Positions 1 to 5,002 of a stretch of 5,002 nt of DNA are shown one piece after another. The position numbers and the translations under genes are program-made. Each line of letters begins with the position of its first letter. Position 1 is the stretch's first letter. Location: positions 1 through 5,002 of the forward strand of contig JAJXXS010000172.1 in the NCBI GenBank assembly GCA_021780975.1, written 5' to 3'. Under the pieces are notes generated by a model, which saw only the letters and a list, made by a program, of their open reading frames with translations, was not told the origin of the DNA and made no database searches. The DNA comes from Pseudomonadota bacterium (GTDB lineage: Bacteria > Pseudomonadota > Gammaproteobacteria > Burkholderiales > Thiobacillaceae).

Positions 1-343
1 TGCGGCGTTCCTCGGTGAGGGCAGGCATGGGCACCCGGATGAGGTCGCCCTGGCTCGCGGGATTGAGGCCCAGATCCGAATCGCGGATCGCCTTTTCAAT
101 GGTCCCGAGCATCTTCTTCTCCCAGGGCGTCACACCCAGGGTGCGTGCGTCCACGAGGATGACGTTGGCAACCTGGGGGATCGGCGTCGGATTGCCGTAA
201 TAATCCACCATCACATGATCGAGGATACCGGTGTGGGCGCGCCCCGTGCGCACCTTGCCGAGATCGTTCTTGAGCGCCTCGATGGTCTTGTGCATCTTGG
301 CGTCGGCAGATTCTTTGATGTCCGCAATGCTGGCTTCAGCCAT
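1..343 (-). CDS. frr: Ribosome recycling factor (RRF), N-terminal part, cut by window edge
   Basis: RRF acts in the cytoplasm with EF-G to split the post-termination ribosome so the subunits can be reused. The visible 114 residues start MAEASIADIKESADAKM and contain the family core: KVRTGRAHTGILD at 30-42, DYYGNPTPIPQVAN at 47-60, a DARTLGVTPWEKK segment at 65-77, and the very typical NPASQGDLIRVPMPALTEERR end at 94-114. The usual length is about 185 residues, so roughly the last 70 (the rest of the long three-helix domain I) lie beyond the left edge. The start at 343 is preferred over an in-frame ATG six bases upstream because AGGAG sits 6 nt before 343 but directly abuts the upstream ATG. 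The gene is last in the visible rpsB-tsf-pyrH-frr operon, 9 bp after pyrH, so it is almost certainly cotranscribed. Identification is very secure. Confidence 0.97.
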   Translation of the reverse strand, partial: MAEASIADIKESADAKMHKTIEALKNDLGKVRTGRAHTGILDHVMVDYYGNPTPIPQVANVILVDARTLGVTPWEKKMLGTIEKAIRDSDLGLNPASQGDLIRVPMPALTEERR

Positions 344-349
344 ATCCAT

Positions 350-354
350 CTCCT
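350..354 (-). promoter_or_regulatory. frr ribosome binding site overlapping the pyrH stop codon
   Basis: On the minus strand AGGAG lies 6 nt before the frr ATG. The TAG stop codon of pyrH (353-355) is embedded in it as TAGGAG. Ribosomes finishing pyrH therefore end on the frr start site, which suggests translational coupling. The spacing also decides the frr start at 343 rather than 349. Confidence 0.8.
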
Positions 355-1072
355 AGTTGACGGTCACCTGCGTGCCTTCGTCTTCGCCCCGCACCACGCG
401 CTCCAGCGCCCCGGGCTTGAAGATGCTGAACACGCCGATGGGCATGTTCTGGTCGCGGCACAGCGTCAGCGCGGTCGCATCCATGACCCCCAGCCTGTCC
501 TGGATGGCGCGGTCGAAGGTGAGCCGCCGATAGCGCGTGGCCTCTGGGTTCTTCTTTGGGTCATCGCTGTAGACGCCGTCGACCTTGGTGGCCTTGAGGA
601 CGATGTCGCAGCCCATTTCCATGCCGCGCAGTGCCGCCGCGGTATCGGTGGTGAAGAAAGGGTTGCCGGTACCGGCGCCGAATATCACCACCTTGCCGGA
701 TTCCAGGTAGCGCAGCGCCTTGGCGCGGATATAGGGCTCGGCCACCTGTTCCAGATCCAGGGCAGACTGCACGCGCGCATCAAGTCCCGCGCGCTTCATC
801 GCATCCGCCAGGGCCATGGCATTGATGACCGTGGCCAGCATGCCCATGTAATCGGCGGTGGCACGGTCCATGCCGGAAGCCGCGCCGGACACACCGCGGA
901 AAATGTTGCCCCCGCCGATGACCACCGCGACCTGGACGCCCAGCGCCACCACGTCACGGACCTGGGCGACCATGCCCTCGAGAGTCTCTTTGTGAATGCC
1001 GTAGCTGTCCGGCCCCATGAGGGCCTCGCCGGACAGCTTAAGGAGGATACGCTTGTAGACCGGCGCACTCAT
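353..1072 (-). CDS. pyrH: UMP kinase (uridylate kinase), PyrH
   Basis: Cytoplasmic hexameric kinase that makes UDP from UMP and ATP, the committed step towards UTP and CTP. It belongs to the amino-acid-kinase fold family, unlike eukaryotic UMP/CMP kinases. The 239-residue product has the expected length. Visible motifs are YKRILLKLSGEAL at 6-18 (phosphate-binding lysine and glycine), VIGGGNIFRG at 51-60, MDRATADYMGMLATVINA at 68-85, FGAGTGNPFFTTDTAAALR at 131-149 (UMP-binding region), KATKVDGVYSDDPKKNP at 160-176 (ATP-binding region), and MDATALTLCRDQNMPIGVF at 197-215. Bacterial family members are typically activated by GTP and inhibited by UTP; that is family knowledge, not read here. It lies 15 bp after tsf, and its start is supported by GGGAG 7 nt upstream. 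Its stop codon is part of the frr ribosome binding site. Nothing is missing or disrupted. Confidence 0.98.
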   Translation of the reverse strand: MSAPVYKRILLKLSGEALMGPDSYGIHKETLEGMVAQVRDVVALGVQVAVVIGGGNIFRGVSGAASGMDRATADYMGMLATVINAMALADAMKRAGLDARVQSALDLEQVAEPYIRAKALRYLESGKVVIFGAGTGNPFFTTDTAAALRGMEMGCDIVLKATKVDGVYSDDPKKNPEATRYRRLTFDRAIQDRLGVMDATALTLCRDQNMPIGVFSIFKPGALERVVRGEDEGTQVTVN

Positions 1073-1079
1073 GGAAAAT

Positions 1080-1084
1080 CTCCC
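1080..1084 (-). promoter_or_regulatory. pyrH ribosome binding site
   Basis: GGGAG on the minus strand sits 7 nt before the pyrH ATG. It occupies most of the 15-bp gap after the tsf stop codon, leaving no room for a promoter and supporting cotranscription of tsf and pyrH. Confidence 0.7.
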
Positions 1085-1087
1085 GAC

Positions 1088-1969
1088 TCAGCCCTTGGCG
1101 GCCTGGGCCATGACCTCCGCCACGAAGTCGTCCTTTTTCTTCTCCAGGCCCTCGCCGACCACGAAGAGGGTGAAGCCATGCACCTTGGCGTTCTTCGCCT
1201 TGAGCAACTGCTCGACGGTCAGTTTGTCGTCCTTGACGAAGGGCTGGGAAAGCAACGTGATTTCCTTGAGGAACTTCTGCACCGCTCCGTCCACCATTTT
1301 TTCCACGATGTTGGCCGGTTTGCCGGATTCCGCAGCCTTCTGCGCGGCCACTCGGCGTTCCGCCTCGATCAGTTCCTGCGCGACCCCGGAGGCATCGAGC
1401 GCCTTGGGCTTGGAGGCGGCGATATGCATGGCGAGATCCTTGGCAAGCTGCTCGTCGCCGCCTTCGACATCCACCAGCACGCCGATCTTGGAACCGCCGT
1501 GTACGTAGCTCGCCAGGCGGCCGCGTGACTCGATCCGCACAAAACGGCGCAGGCTCATGTTCTCGCCGATCTTGCCCACCAGGCGGGTGCGGATCTCCTC
1601 GACCGACTCGCCCCCCAGCCCCATCCCTGCGAGGGCAGCGATGTCAGCCGGGTTCTCGCGGCTCACGAGGGCAGCGAGGTTCTTCGCGAAGGCAAGGAAA
1701 TCGTCGTTCTTGGCAACGAAGTCGGTTTCGCAGTTGACTTCGATCATGGCGCCATGCTTGCCGTCATCGGACAGATAAATCCCCACCACCCCCTCGGCGG
1801 CGATGCGTCCGGCCGCCTTGCTGGCCTTGCTGCCGAATTTGACGCGCAGGATTTCCTCCGCGCGCGCCATGTCGCCAGCGGCCTCGGCGAGAGCCTTCTT
1901 GCAATCCATCATCGGGGCGTCGGTCTTTTCGCGCAGATCGCGCACCATGCTTGCGGTGATTTCCGCCAT
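1088..1969 (-). CDS. tsf: Translation elongation factor Ts (EF-Ts)
   Basis: EF-Ts is the guanine nucleotide exchange factor that releases GDP from EF-Tu so it can reload with GTP and aminoacyl-tRNA. The product has 293 residues, slightly longer than the roughly 283 of E. coli. The N-terminal UBA-like domain is at about 1-55, with LREKTDAPMMDCKKAL at 12-27. The signature CETDFVAKND at 80-89 contains the Asp-Phe pair (D83, F84) that in E. coli inserts into EF-Tu near the Mg2+ site. The core subdomains follow (SYVHGGSKIGVLVDVE at 154-169, LAMHIAASKPKAL at 179-191). A charged helical segment at about 196-235 matches the coiled-coil module, and the C-terminal module is at 264-293. The start is placed at the ATG at 1969, not the TTG two codons upstream, because GAGGAG has proper 6-nt spacing only to the ATG. 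It follows rpsB after a 103-bp gap with a terminator-like hairpin. Confidence 0.98.
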   Translation of the reverse strand: MAEITASMVRDLREKTDAPMMDCKKALAEAAGDMARAEEILRVKFGSKASKAAGRIAAEGVVGIYLSDDGKHGAMIEVNCETDFVAKNDDFLAFAKNLAALVSRENPADIAALAGMGLGGESVEEIRTRLVGKIGENMSLRRFVRIESRGRLASYVHGGSKIGVLVDVEGGDEQLAKDLAMHIAASKPKALDASGVAQELIEAERRVAAQKAAESGKPANIVEKMVDGAVQKFLKEITLLSQPFVKDDKLTVEQLLKAKNAKVHGFTLFVVGEGLEKKKDDFVAEVMAQAAKG

Positions 1970-1975
1970 GTTCAA

Positions 1976-1981
1976 CTCCTC
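1976..1981 (-). promoter_or_regulatory. tsf ribosome binding site
   Basis: GAGGAG on the minus strand lies 6 nt upstream of the ATG at 1969, the same core and spacing as at rpsB. It directly abuts the upstream in-frame TTG at 1975, which rules that codon out as a start. Confidence 0.8.
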
Positions 1982-2022
1982 AAATACCTAATGCACACTA
2001 CTCAAGCTGCAAGTTGCACGCT

Positions 2023-2054
2023 AGCCAATAAGAAAAGAGGGGCTTGCGCCCCTC
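2023..2054 (-). terminator. Intrinsic terminator/attenuator between rpsB and tsf
   Basis: Read on the minus strand, GAGGGGC (2054-2048) and GCCCCTC (2043-2037) form a perfect 7-bp G/C-rich stem closed by a GCAA loop, a stable GNRA tetraloop. It is followed immediately by TTTTCTTATT. This is the standard layout of a Rho-independent terminator. It starts 19 nt after the rpsB stop codon and ends about 55 nt before the tsf start. tsf, pyrH and frr have no convincing promoter of their own here, so I infer partial read-through: an attenuator that raises S2 output relative to the downstream genes. A second possibility is that the hairpin mainly protects a processed rpsB mRNA 3' end. Confidence 0.8.
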
Positions 2055-2072
2055 CTGCCCACTGCGCGAAAT

Positions 2073-2816
2073 TTATTCCGCCGGGCCTGCTTCCTCGGCC
2101 GCTTCCTCGACGAATTCGTCAGCGGCGACGATTTCCTGGATGATCTGCGCACGACCTTCGAGAATCGCATCAGCGACCCCGCGCGCATACAGACGGATGG
2201 CGCGCGCCGAGTCATCGTTGCCGGGAATCACGTAATCGATGCCTTCCGGCGTGTTGTTGGTGTCCACCACGCCGATCACCGGGATGCCGAGCTTGTTCGC
2301 CTCCGTCACCGCGCCTTTCTGATAACCCGTGTCGATGATGAAGATGGCGTCGGGCAGCGCGTTCATCTCGCTGATGCCACCGAGGCTGCGCCGCAGCTTC
2401 TCCGCCTCGCGCTCCTGCAAGAGCGCTTCCTTCTTGGACAGGCGCCCCGGTTCCGCCAGAGTGGCCTCCATTTCCTTCAAGCGCTTTATCGACTGCTTGA
2501 CGGTCTTGAAGTTGGTGAGCATGCCACCCAGCCAGCGCTGGCTCACATAGGGCATGCCGGCGCGCGCGGCCTCCTCGGCGACGATATCGCGTGCCTGGCG
2601 CTTGGTGCCGACAAACAGGATGGTGCCCTTGTTGGAGGCAAGCTGGCGCACGAACTTGAGCGCCTCCTCGAACAAGGGGAGGGTCTTTTCCAGGTTGACG
2701 ATATGGATTTTGTTGCGATGGCCGAAGATAAACGGGGCCATCTTGGGGTTCCAGTAACGGGTTTGGTGGCCGAAGTGCACCCCGGCCTCCAGCATTTGAC
2801 GCATGGTCACGGACAT
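2073..2816 (-). CDS. rpsB: 30S ribosomal protein S2
   Basis: S2 is a late-assembling protein on the solvent side of the small subunit, between head and body. It contacts S1 docking and is needed for efficient initiation. The 247-residue product matches the usual bacterial length (about 240). Both family signatures are visible: VTMRQMLEAGVHFGHQTR at 3-20, and the region at 155-187, which includes PDAIFIIDTGYQKGAV and IPVIGVVDTN. WNPKMAPFIFGHRNKIHIVNL lies at 22-42 and RWLGGMLTNFKTVKQSI at 94-110. The charged stretch at about 104-148 is the helical coiled-coil protrusion. The tail (DEFVEEAAEEAGPAE) is acidic and probably flexible. The start at 2816 follows GAGGAG with a 6-nt spacer. It is the first gene of the leftward operon, behind a leader of roughly 115 nt that could mediate S2 feedback control. 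Confidence 0.98.
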   Translation of the reverse strand: MSVTMRQMLEAGVHFGHQTRYWNPKMAPFIFGHRNKIHIVNLEKTLPLFEEALKFVRQLASNKGTILFVGTKRQARDIVAEEAARAGMPYVSQRWLGGMLTNFKTVKQSIKRLKEMEATLAEPGRLSKKEALLQEREAEKLRRSLGGISEMNALPDAIFIIDTGYQKGAVTEANKLGIPVIGVVDTNNTPEGIDYVIPGNDDSARAIRLYARGVADAILEGRAQIIQEIVAADEFVEEAAEEAGPAE

Positions 2817-2933
2817 GAAATTCTCCTCTAGGGTTGAGCCGCCACCCGCCAGCGAGCGCTATGCGCCACCCAAGATAGGGCGGGTGTGTGATTTTCGCCC
2901 CGTCGGCAAAACGTCCAAGCCGCGCCGGAGCAG
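2817..2933 (-). promoter_or_regulatory. rpsB 5' leader, candidate S2 autoregulatory RNA
   Basis: If the promoter at 2940-2950 is correct, the rpsB mRNA has a leader of about 115 nt. Two stem-loops can be drawn on the transcribed strand. SL1 (2911-2892) pairs TTTTGCC with GGCGAAAA and leaves one bulged G. SL2 pairs CACCCGCC (2886-2879) perfectly with GGCGGGTG (2850-2843), 8 bp around a 28-nt loop. The 5' half of SL2 can instead pair locally: CCGCCC (2883-2878) with GGGTGG (2871-2866), one G-U and a 6-nt loop. The two folds exclude each other. The Shine-Dalgarno GAGGAG (2823-2828) lies just beyond SL2. Autogenous repression of rpsB-tsf by S2 through the leader is established for E. coli. Applying it here is inference from position and pairing, and no folding energy was calculated. 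Confidence 0.5.
2823..2828 (-). promoter_or_regulatory. rpsB ribosome binding site
   Basis: GAGGAG on the minus strand, 6 nt before the rpsB ATG at 2816, followed by an A/T-rich spacer. It is the strongest site in the window together with that of tsf, and is the likely target if the leader controls translation. Confidence 0.8.
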
Positions 2934-2939
2934 TCAGCG

Positions 2940-2950
2940 AGGATACCATA
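2940..2950 (-). promoter_or_regulatory. Probable extended -10 promoter of the rpsB operon
   Basis: The minus strand reads TATGGTATCCT. TATCCT (2945-2940) matches the sigma70 -10 box at four of six positions and is preceded by TGG, giving the TGn extended -10 element. I find no good -35 box 16-18 nt upstream, which fits an extended -10 promoter. Transcription would begin near 2933. The surrounding TTTTAT tract is the most A/T-rich stretch of the minus-strand upstream region. Confidence 0.5.
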
Positions 2951-2990
2951 AAACCCCTCGGCCGACACTGCCGCCCGCGTCCCTCGCGGA

Positions 2991-3019
2991 TTGCCAGGGC
3001 GGGAGCTTGGCGCGAGAAT
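2991..3019 (+). promoter_or_regulatory. Probable sigma70 promoter of map-glnD
   Basis: TTGCCA (2991-2996) matches the -35 consensus at five of six positions. After exactly 17 nt, GAGAAT (3014-3019) matches the -10 box at four of six. Transcription would begin near 3026, only about 22 nt before the map start codon. If correct, the in-frame ATG at 3018 lies inside the -10 box and cannot be the translation start. This is by eye only; GC-rich DNA gives many weak matches. Confidence 0.4.
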
Positions 3020-3047
3020 GCCGGCTTGGCCACGCTTTTCCCGCACC

Positions 3048-3857
3048 ATGTCCATCACCCTGAAATCCGCAGAAGACATCGAAAAAATGCGCGTTGCCGG
3101 CCGCCTGGCGGCGGACGTGCTGGATTACATCACACCCTTCGTCGCGCCCGGCGTGGCCACCGGGGAGTTGGACCGCCTGTGCCACGAATTCATGGTGAAT
3201 GTCCAGGGCGTGGTGCCGGCCCCCCTGCACTATCAGCCACCGGGGCACAGCCCATACCCCAAATCCATCTGCACGTCAGTCAACCATCAGGTATGCCATG
3301 GCATCCCGGGTGAACGCCATCTGAAGAACGGCGACATCGTCAACCTGGACATCACCGTCATCAAGGATGGCTGGCATGGCGACACCAGCCGCATGTTCGT
3401 GGTGGGCGAAGGCTCCATCCAGGCCCGCCGCCTGGTGCAGACCACCTTCGAGGCGATGTGGGCCGGCATCGCCGTGGTCAAGCCCGGCGCCTACCTCGGC
3501 GACATCGGCCACGTCATCCAGAAATACGCCGAATCGCAAGGCTATTCCGTGGTGCGTGAATTCTGCGGCCATGGCATCGGGCGCAATTTTCATGAGGATC
3601 CGCAAGTGCTGCATTACGGCAAGCCGGGTACCGGTGTGAAGCTGCTGCCCGGCATGATCTTCACGATAGAGCCCATGATCAACGCGGGCCGCAAGGAGAT
3701 TCGCCAGCTCGGCGATGGGTGGACCATCGTCACCAAGGACCACAGCCTGTCAGCCCAGTGGGAGCACACTATTCTTGTCACCGACGATGGCCATGAAGTG
3801 CTGACCCTGTCGCCTAGCTGTCCGGCCGCCCCCGCCTTCATTTCCCAGGCCGCATGA
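3048..3857 (+). CDS. map: Methionine aminopeptidase, type I
   Basis: Removes the initiator methionine from nascent proteins whose second residue is small; a cytoplasmic dinuclear metal enzyme of the pita-bread fold (peptidase family M24A). The 269 residues are close to the E. coli length of 264. All catalytic positions are visible: the substrate histidine H84 in VCHGIP, metal ligands D101 (VNLDITVIKDGWHGDTS), D112, H175 (EFCGHGIGRNFHE), E208 (MIFTIEPM) and E239 (AQWEHTILV). The start MSITLKSAEDIEKM at 3048 matches the family N-terminus. Two in-frame upstream codons (TTG 2991, ATG 3018) would add 19 or 10 unsupported residues and fall in the probable promoter. There is no obvious Shine-Dalgarno before 3048. 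The C-terminal tail after VLTLS is low-complexity and not conserved. The gene is transcribed away from rpsB and overlaps glnD by 4 bp. Confidence 0.97.
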   Translation: MSITLKSAEDIEKMRVAGRLAADVLDYITPFVAPGVATGELDRLCHEFMVNVQGVVPAPLHYQPPGHSPYPKSICTSVNHQVCHGIPGERHLKNGDIVNLDITVIKDGWHGDTSRMFVVGEGSIQARRLVQTTFEAMWAGIAVVKPGAYLGDIGHVIQKYAESQGYSVVREFCGHGIGRNFHEDPQVLHYGKPGTGVKLLPGMIFTIEPMINAGRKEIRQLGDGWTIVTKDHSLSAQWEHTILVTDDGHEVLTLSPSCPAAPAFISQAA

Positions 3858-5002
3858 GTCTGCCCGCCCCGCAGCCGCCAGCAGCTTTGGCCGGCCTGCG
3901 CGACGGGCTCAGGCGCTCGCGCCAGGAACTGGCGCGCAAGTTCCTGGCGCGGCCGCGCGCAGGTGCCTACCTGCATGGCCATGCGCAGGCCGTCGACCGC
4001 CTGCTGGCAACGCTCTGCAACACGCTGCTCCCCCCCGGCCCGGTGCTGGTGGCGGTGGGGGGCTACGGGCGCGGCGAGTTGTTTCCCGCCTCCGACGTGG
4101 ATGTCCTCCTGCTGCTGCCCGCCCCGCCGGGCCCCGCCCTTGAACGCGCCCTGGAAAGCTGGGTGCAGGCATGCTGGGACGTGGGCCTGGAGATCGGCCA
4201 CAGCGTGCGCACGGTGGATGCCTGCATGGCTGAGGCAGAACGCGACGTCACGGTGGAAACCAATTTACTGGAGGGCCGCCTGGTATGGGGGGAGCCGGAT
4301 CTTTACGCGCGCTTCCGGCAACACTTTGCGGCTCGCTTCGAGGCACGCCGCTTCTTCGAAGCCAAGCTGCTGGAACAAGGCAACCGGCATAACCGCTATG
4401 CCGACACCGCGTTCAATCTGGAACCCAACGTGAAGGAAAGCCCGGGGGGCCTGCGTGACCTGCACACCATCCAGTGGCTGGCGCGCTCCTGCGGCATCGA
4501 GCCCTCCTGGCACGGCCTCGTGCAGGCAGGCATTCTGAGTGTCGCGGAAGCGCACCGCATCCGCGAGGACGAAGCCATCCTCAGCCGCCTGCGCATCCGC
4601 CTGCATCTCCTGGCAGGTCGGCACGAGGACCGCCTGGCTTTCGATTTGCAGGCTGAATTGGCGAAAAGCCAAAACATCGCCGCCACCCAGCATCGCCTGG
4701 CGAGCGAAGTTCTCATGCAGCGCTACTACCGTGCGGCGAAGGATATCCGCCTCGCCGGCGAGATCATCATACCGAGCCTGAAATCCATGCTGTATGGCGA
4801 CAGCGGACCGGCGGAAGCCATAGACGATGATTTCGCGCGCCGCGGCCCCCTGCTGGAATGCCGTGATTGCGGTTTGTTCGAGCGCGAACCGGCGGCGCTG
4901 TTCCGCGCCTTTCTCGTGCTTCACGGCGAAAGCGGATTGACCGACTTCGCCCCGGCCACCCTGCGCAGCCTGTGGCGCGCCGGACGCCGCGTGGATGCGC
5001 GC
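3854..5002 (+). CDS. glnD: PII uridylyltransferase / uridylyl-removing enzyme, N-terminal part, cut by window edge
   Basis: GlnD is the nitrogen sensor that uridylylates PII proteins (GlnB/GlnK) when glutamine is low and removes UMP when it is high, thereby setting glutamine synthetase activity and NtrB/NtrC output. The frame stays open for 383 codons to the right edge; the family is about 850-900 residues. VAVGGYGRGELFPASDVDVLLLLP at 67-89 is the polymerase-beta-type nucleotidyltransferase motif, with the Gly-Gly pair (69-70) and metal-binding D81 and D83. The linker signature NLEPNVKESPGGLRDL is at 188-203, and LHLLAGRHEDRLAFDLQAELA at 250-270 is also typical of the family. The HD (uridylyl-removing) and two C-terminal ACT domains must lie outside the window. 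The ATG at 3854 overlaps the map stop codon as ATGA, with only a weak AGG 4 nt upstream, implying coupled translation. A perfect 13-bp inverted repeat covers codons 22-33. Confidence 0.96.
   Translation, partial: MSLPAPQPPAALAGLRDGLRRSRQELARKFLARPRAGAYLHGHAQAVDRLLATLCNTLLPPGPVLVAVGGYGRGELFPASDVDVLLLLPAPPGPALERALESWVQACWDVGLEIGHSVRTVDACMAEAERDVTVETNLLEGRLVWGEPDLYARFRQHFAARFEARRFFEAKLLEQGNRHNRYADTAFNLEPNVKESPGGLRDLHTIQWLARSCGIEPSWHGLVQAGILSVAEAHRIREDEAILSRLRIRLHLLAGRHEDRLAFDLQAELAKSQNIAATQHRLASEVLMQRYYRAAKDIRLAGEIIIPSLKSMLYGDSGPAEAIDDDFARRGPLLECRDCGLFEREPAALFRAFLVLHGESGLTDFAPATLRSLWRAGRRVDAR
3918..3951 (+). repeat. Perfect 13-bp inverted repeat inside glnD
   Basis: CGCGCCAGGAACT (3918-3930) is the exact reverse complement of AGTTCCTGGCGCG (3939-3951), separated by the 8-nt loop GGCGCGCA. 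In RNA the stem gains one further G-U pair (3917/3952). It starts 64 nt downstream of the glnD start codon and encodes the segment SRQELARKFLARPR. No U-tract follows, so it is not an intrinsic terminator. Its role, if any, is unknown. It could slow early translation, act as an mRNA processing or protein-binding site, or be a by-product of the repeated Leu-Ala-Arg coding pattern. Confidence 0.75.

Noticed and set aside
215..1528. A 437-codon open frame on the plus strand opposite pyrH and tsf
   Set aside because: It lies antisense to two unmistakable conserved genes, its product is rich in His, Gly, Leu and Asp in the pattern expected from the complement of GC-rich codons, and it shows no recognisable domain. 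It is a shadow of GC-rich coding DNA.
1970..2022. A separate promoter for tsf in the rpsB-tsf gap
   Set aside because: TTGCAG and TTGAGT occur on the minus strand, but no acceptable -10 box lies at 16-18 nt. The match is too weak to report as a feature.
2212..3033. A 273-codon minus-strand open frame overlapping rpsB in another frame and running into the control region
   Set aside because: It shares the strand with rpsB but uses a different frame. Its composition is Arg/Gly/His/Ala-rich low complexity, and it crosses the rpsB promoter and ribosome binding site.
2991..3047. N-terminal extension of Map from TTG 2991 or ATG 3018
   Set aside because: The added residues do not resemble the family, no properly spaced ribosome binding site supports them, and they overlap the likely map promoter.
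3293..3304. 12-bp palindrome ATGCCATGGCAT inside map
   Set aside because: It encodes the conserved VCHGI active-site stretch, and one such 12-bp palindrome is expected by chance in about 5 kb.
3614..4201. A 195-codon minus-strand open frame opposite the map-glnD junction
   Set aside because: It is antisense to the map C-terminus and the glnD catalytic motif, both of which are conserved on the plus strand. There is no ribosome binding site or recognisable domain.
4265..4924. A 219-codon minus-strand open frame opposite glnD
   Set aside because: It is a shadow of the open glnD frame, which carries family motifs on the plus strand throughout this interval.
1..5002. A hidden novel system (defence island, biosynthetic cluster, mobile element, CRISPR)
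   Set aside because: Nearly all the sequence is accounted for by six conserved housekeeping genes. The only gap over 110 bp is the 231-bp divergent control region. No repeats arrays, integrase, transposase or foreign-looking composition is visible.

Overview
The window looks like a conserved housekeeping segment of a GC-rich betaproteobacterial chromosome. The evidence is gene order (rpsB-tsf-pyrH-frr facing away from map-glnD), strong G/C preference at third codon positions, and the style of the proteins (for example the KTDAPMMDCKKAL-type start of EF-Ts). I cannot name the genus; a lineage near Nitrosomonadales/Rhodocyclales/Burkholderiales is an inference. I see no insertion sequence, tRNA, rRNA, CRISPR array, phage gene or defence gene.

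Left part, minus strand (positions 2816 down to 1). rpsB (ribosomal protein S2), tsf (elongation factor Ts), pyrH (UMP kinase) and frr (ribosome recycling factor, cut by the left edge after 114 residues) are transcribed leftwards. The gaps are 103 bp (rpsB-tsf), 15 bp (tsf-pyrH) and 9 bp (pyrH-frr). Each gene has a clear purine-rich ribosome binding site. The rpsB-tsf gap holds a strong intrinsic-terminator-like hairpin with a GCAA tetraloop and a U-rich tail. It probably attenuates transcription so that S2 is made in excess of the distal genes.

Middle (2817-3047). This 231-bp divergent control region carries a probable extended -10 promoter for rpsB and an rpsB leader of roughly 115 nt with two possible stem-loops. 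The second stem-loop has a mutually exclusive alternative fold. It also carries a probable sigma70 promoter for map very close to the map start codon.

Right part, plus strand (3048 to the right edge). map (type I methionine aminopeptidase) has all its metal ligands. It overlaps by 4 bp (ATGA) with glnD (PII uridylyltransferase/uridylyl-removing enzyme), of which only the N-terminal 383 codons are visible. A perfect 13-bp inverted repeat lies inside the start of glnD and is the least expected structure in the window.

Functionally the genes cover translation (S2, EF-Ts, RRF), N-terminal protein maturation (Map), pyrimidine nucleotide supply (PyrH) and nitrogen-status signalling (GlnD). I found no previously undescribed gene system. 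The points worth a second look are RNA-level control elements: the rpsB leader, the rpsB-tsf terminator and the glnD hairpin.
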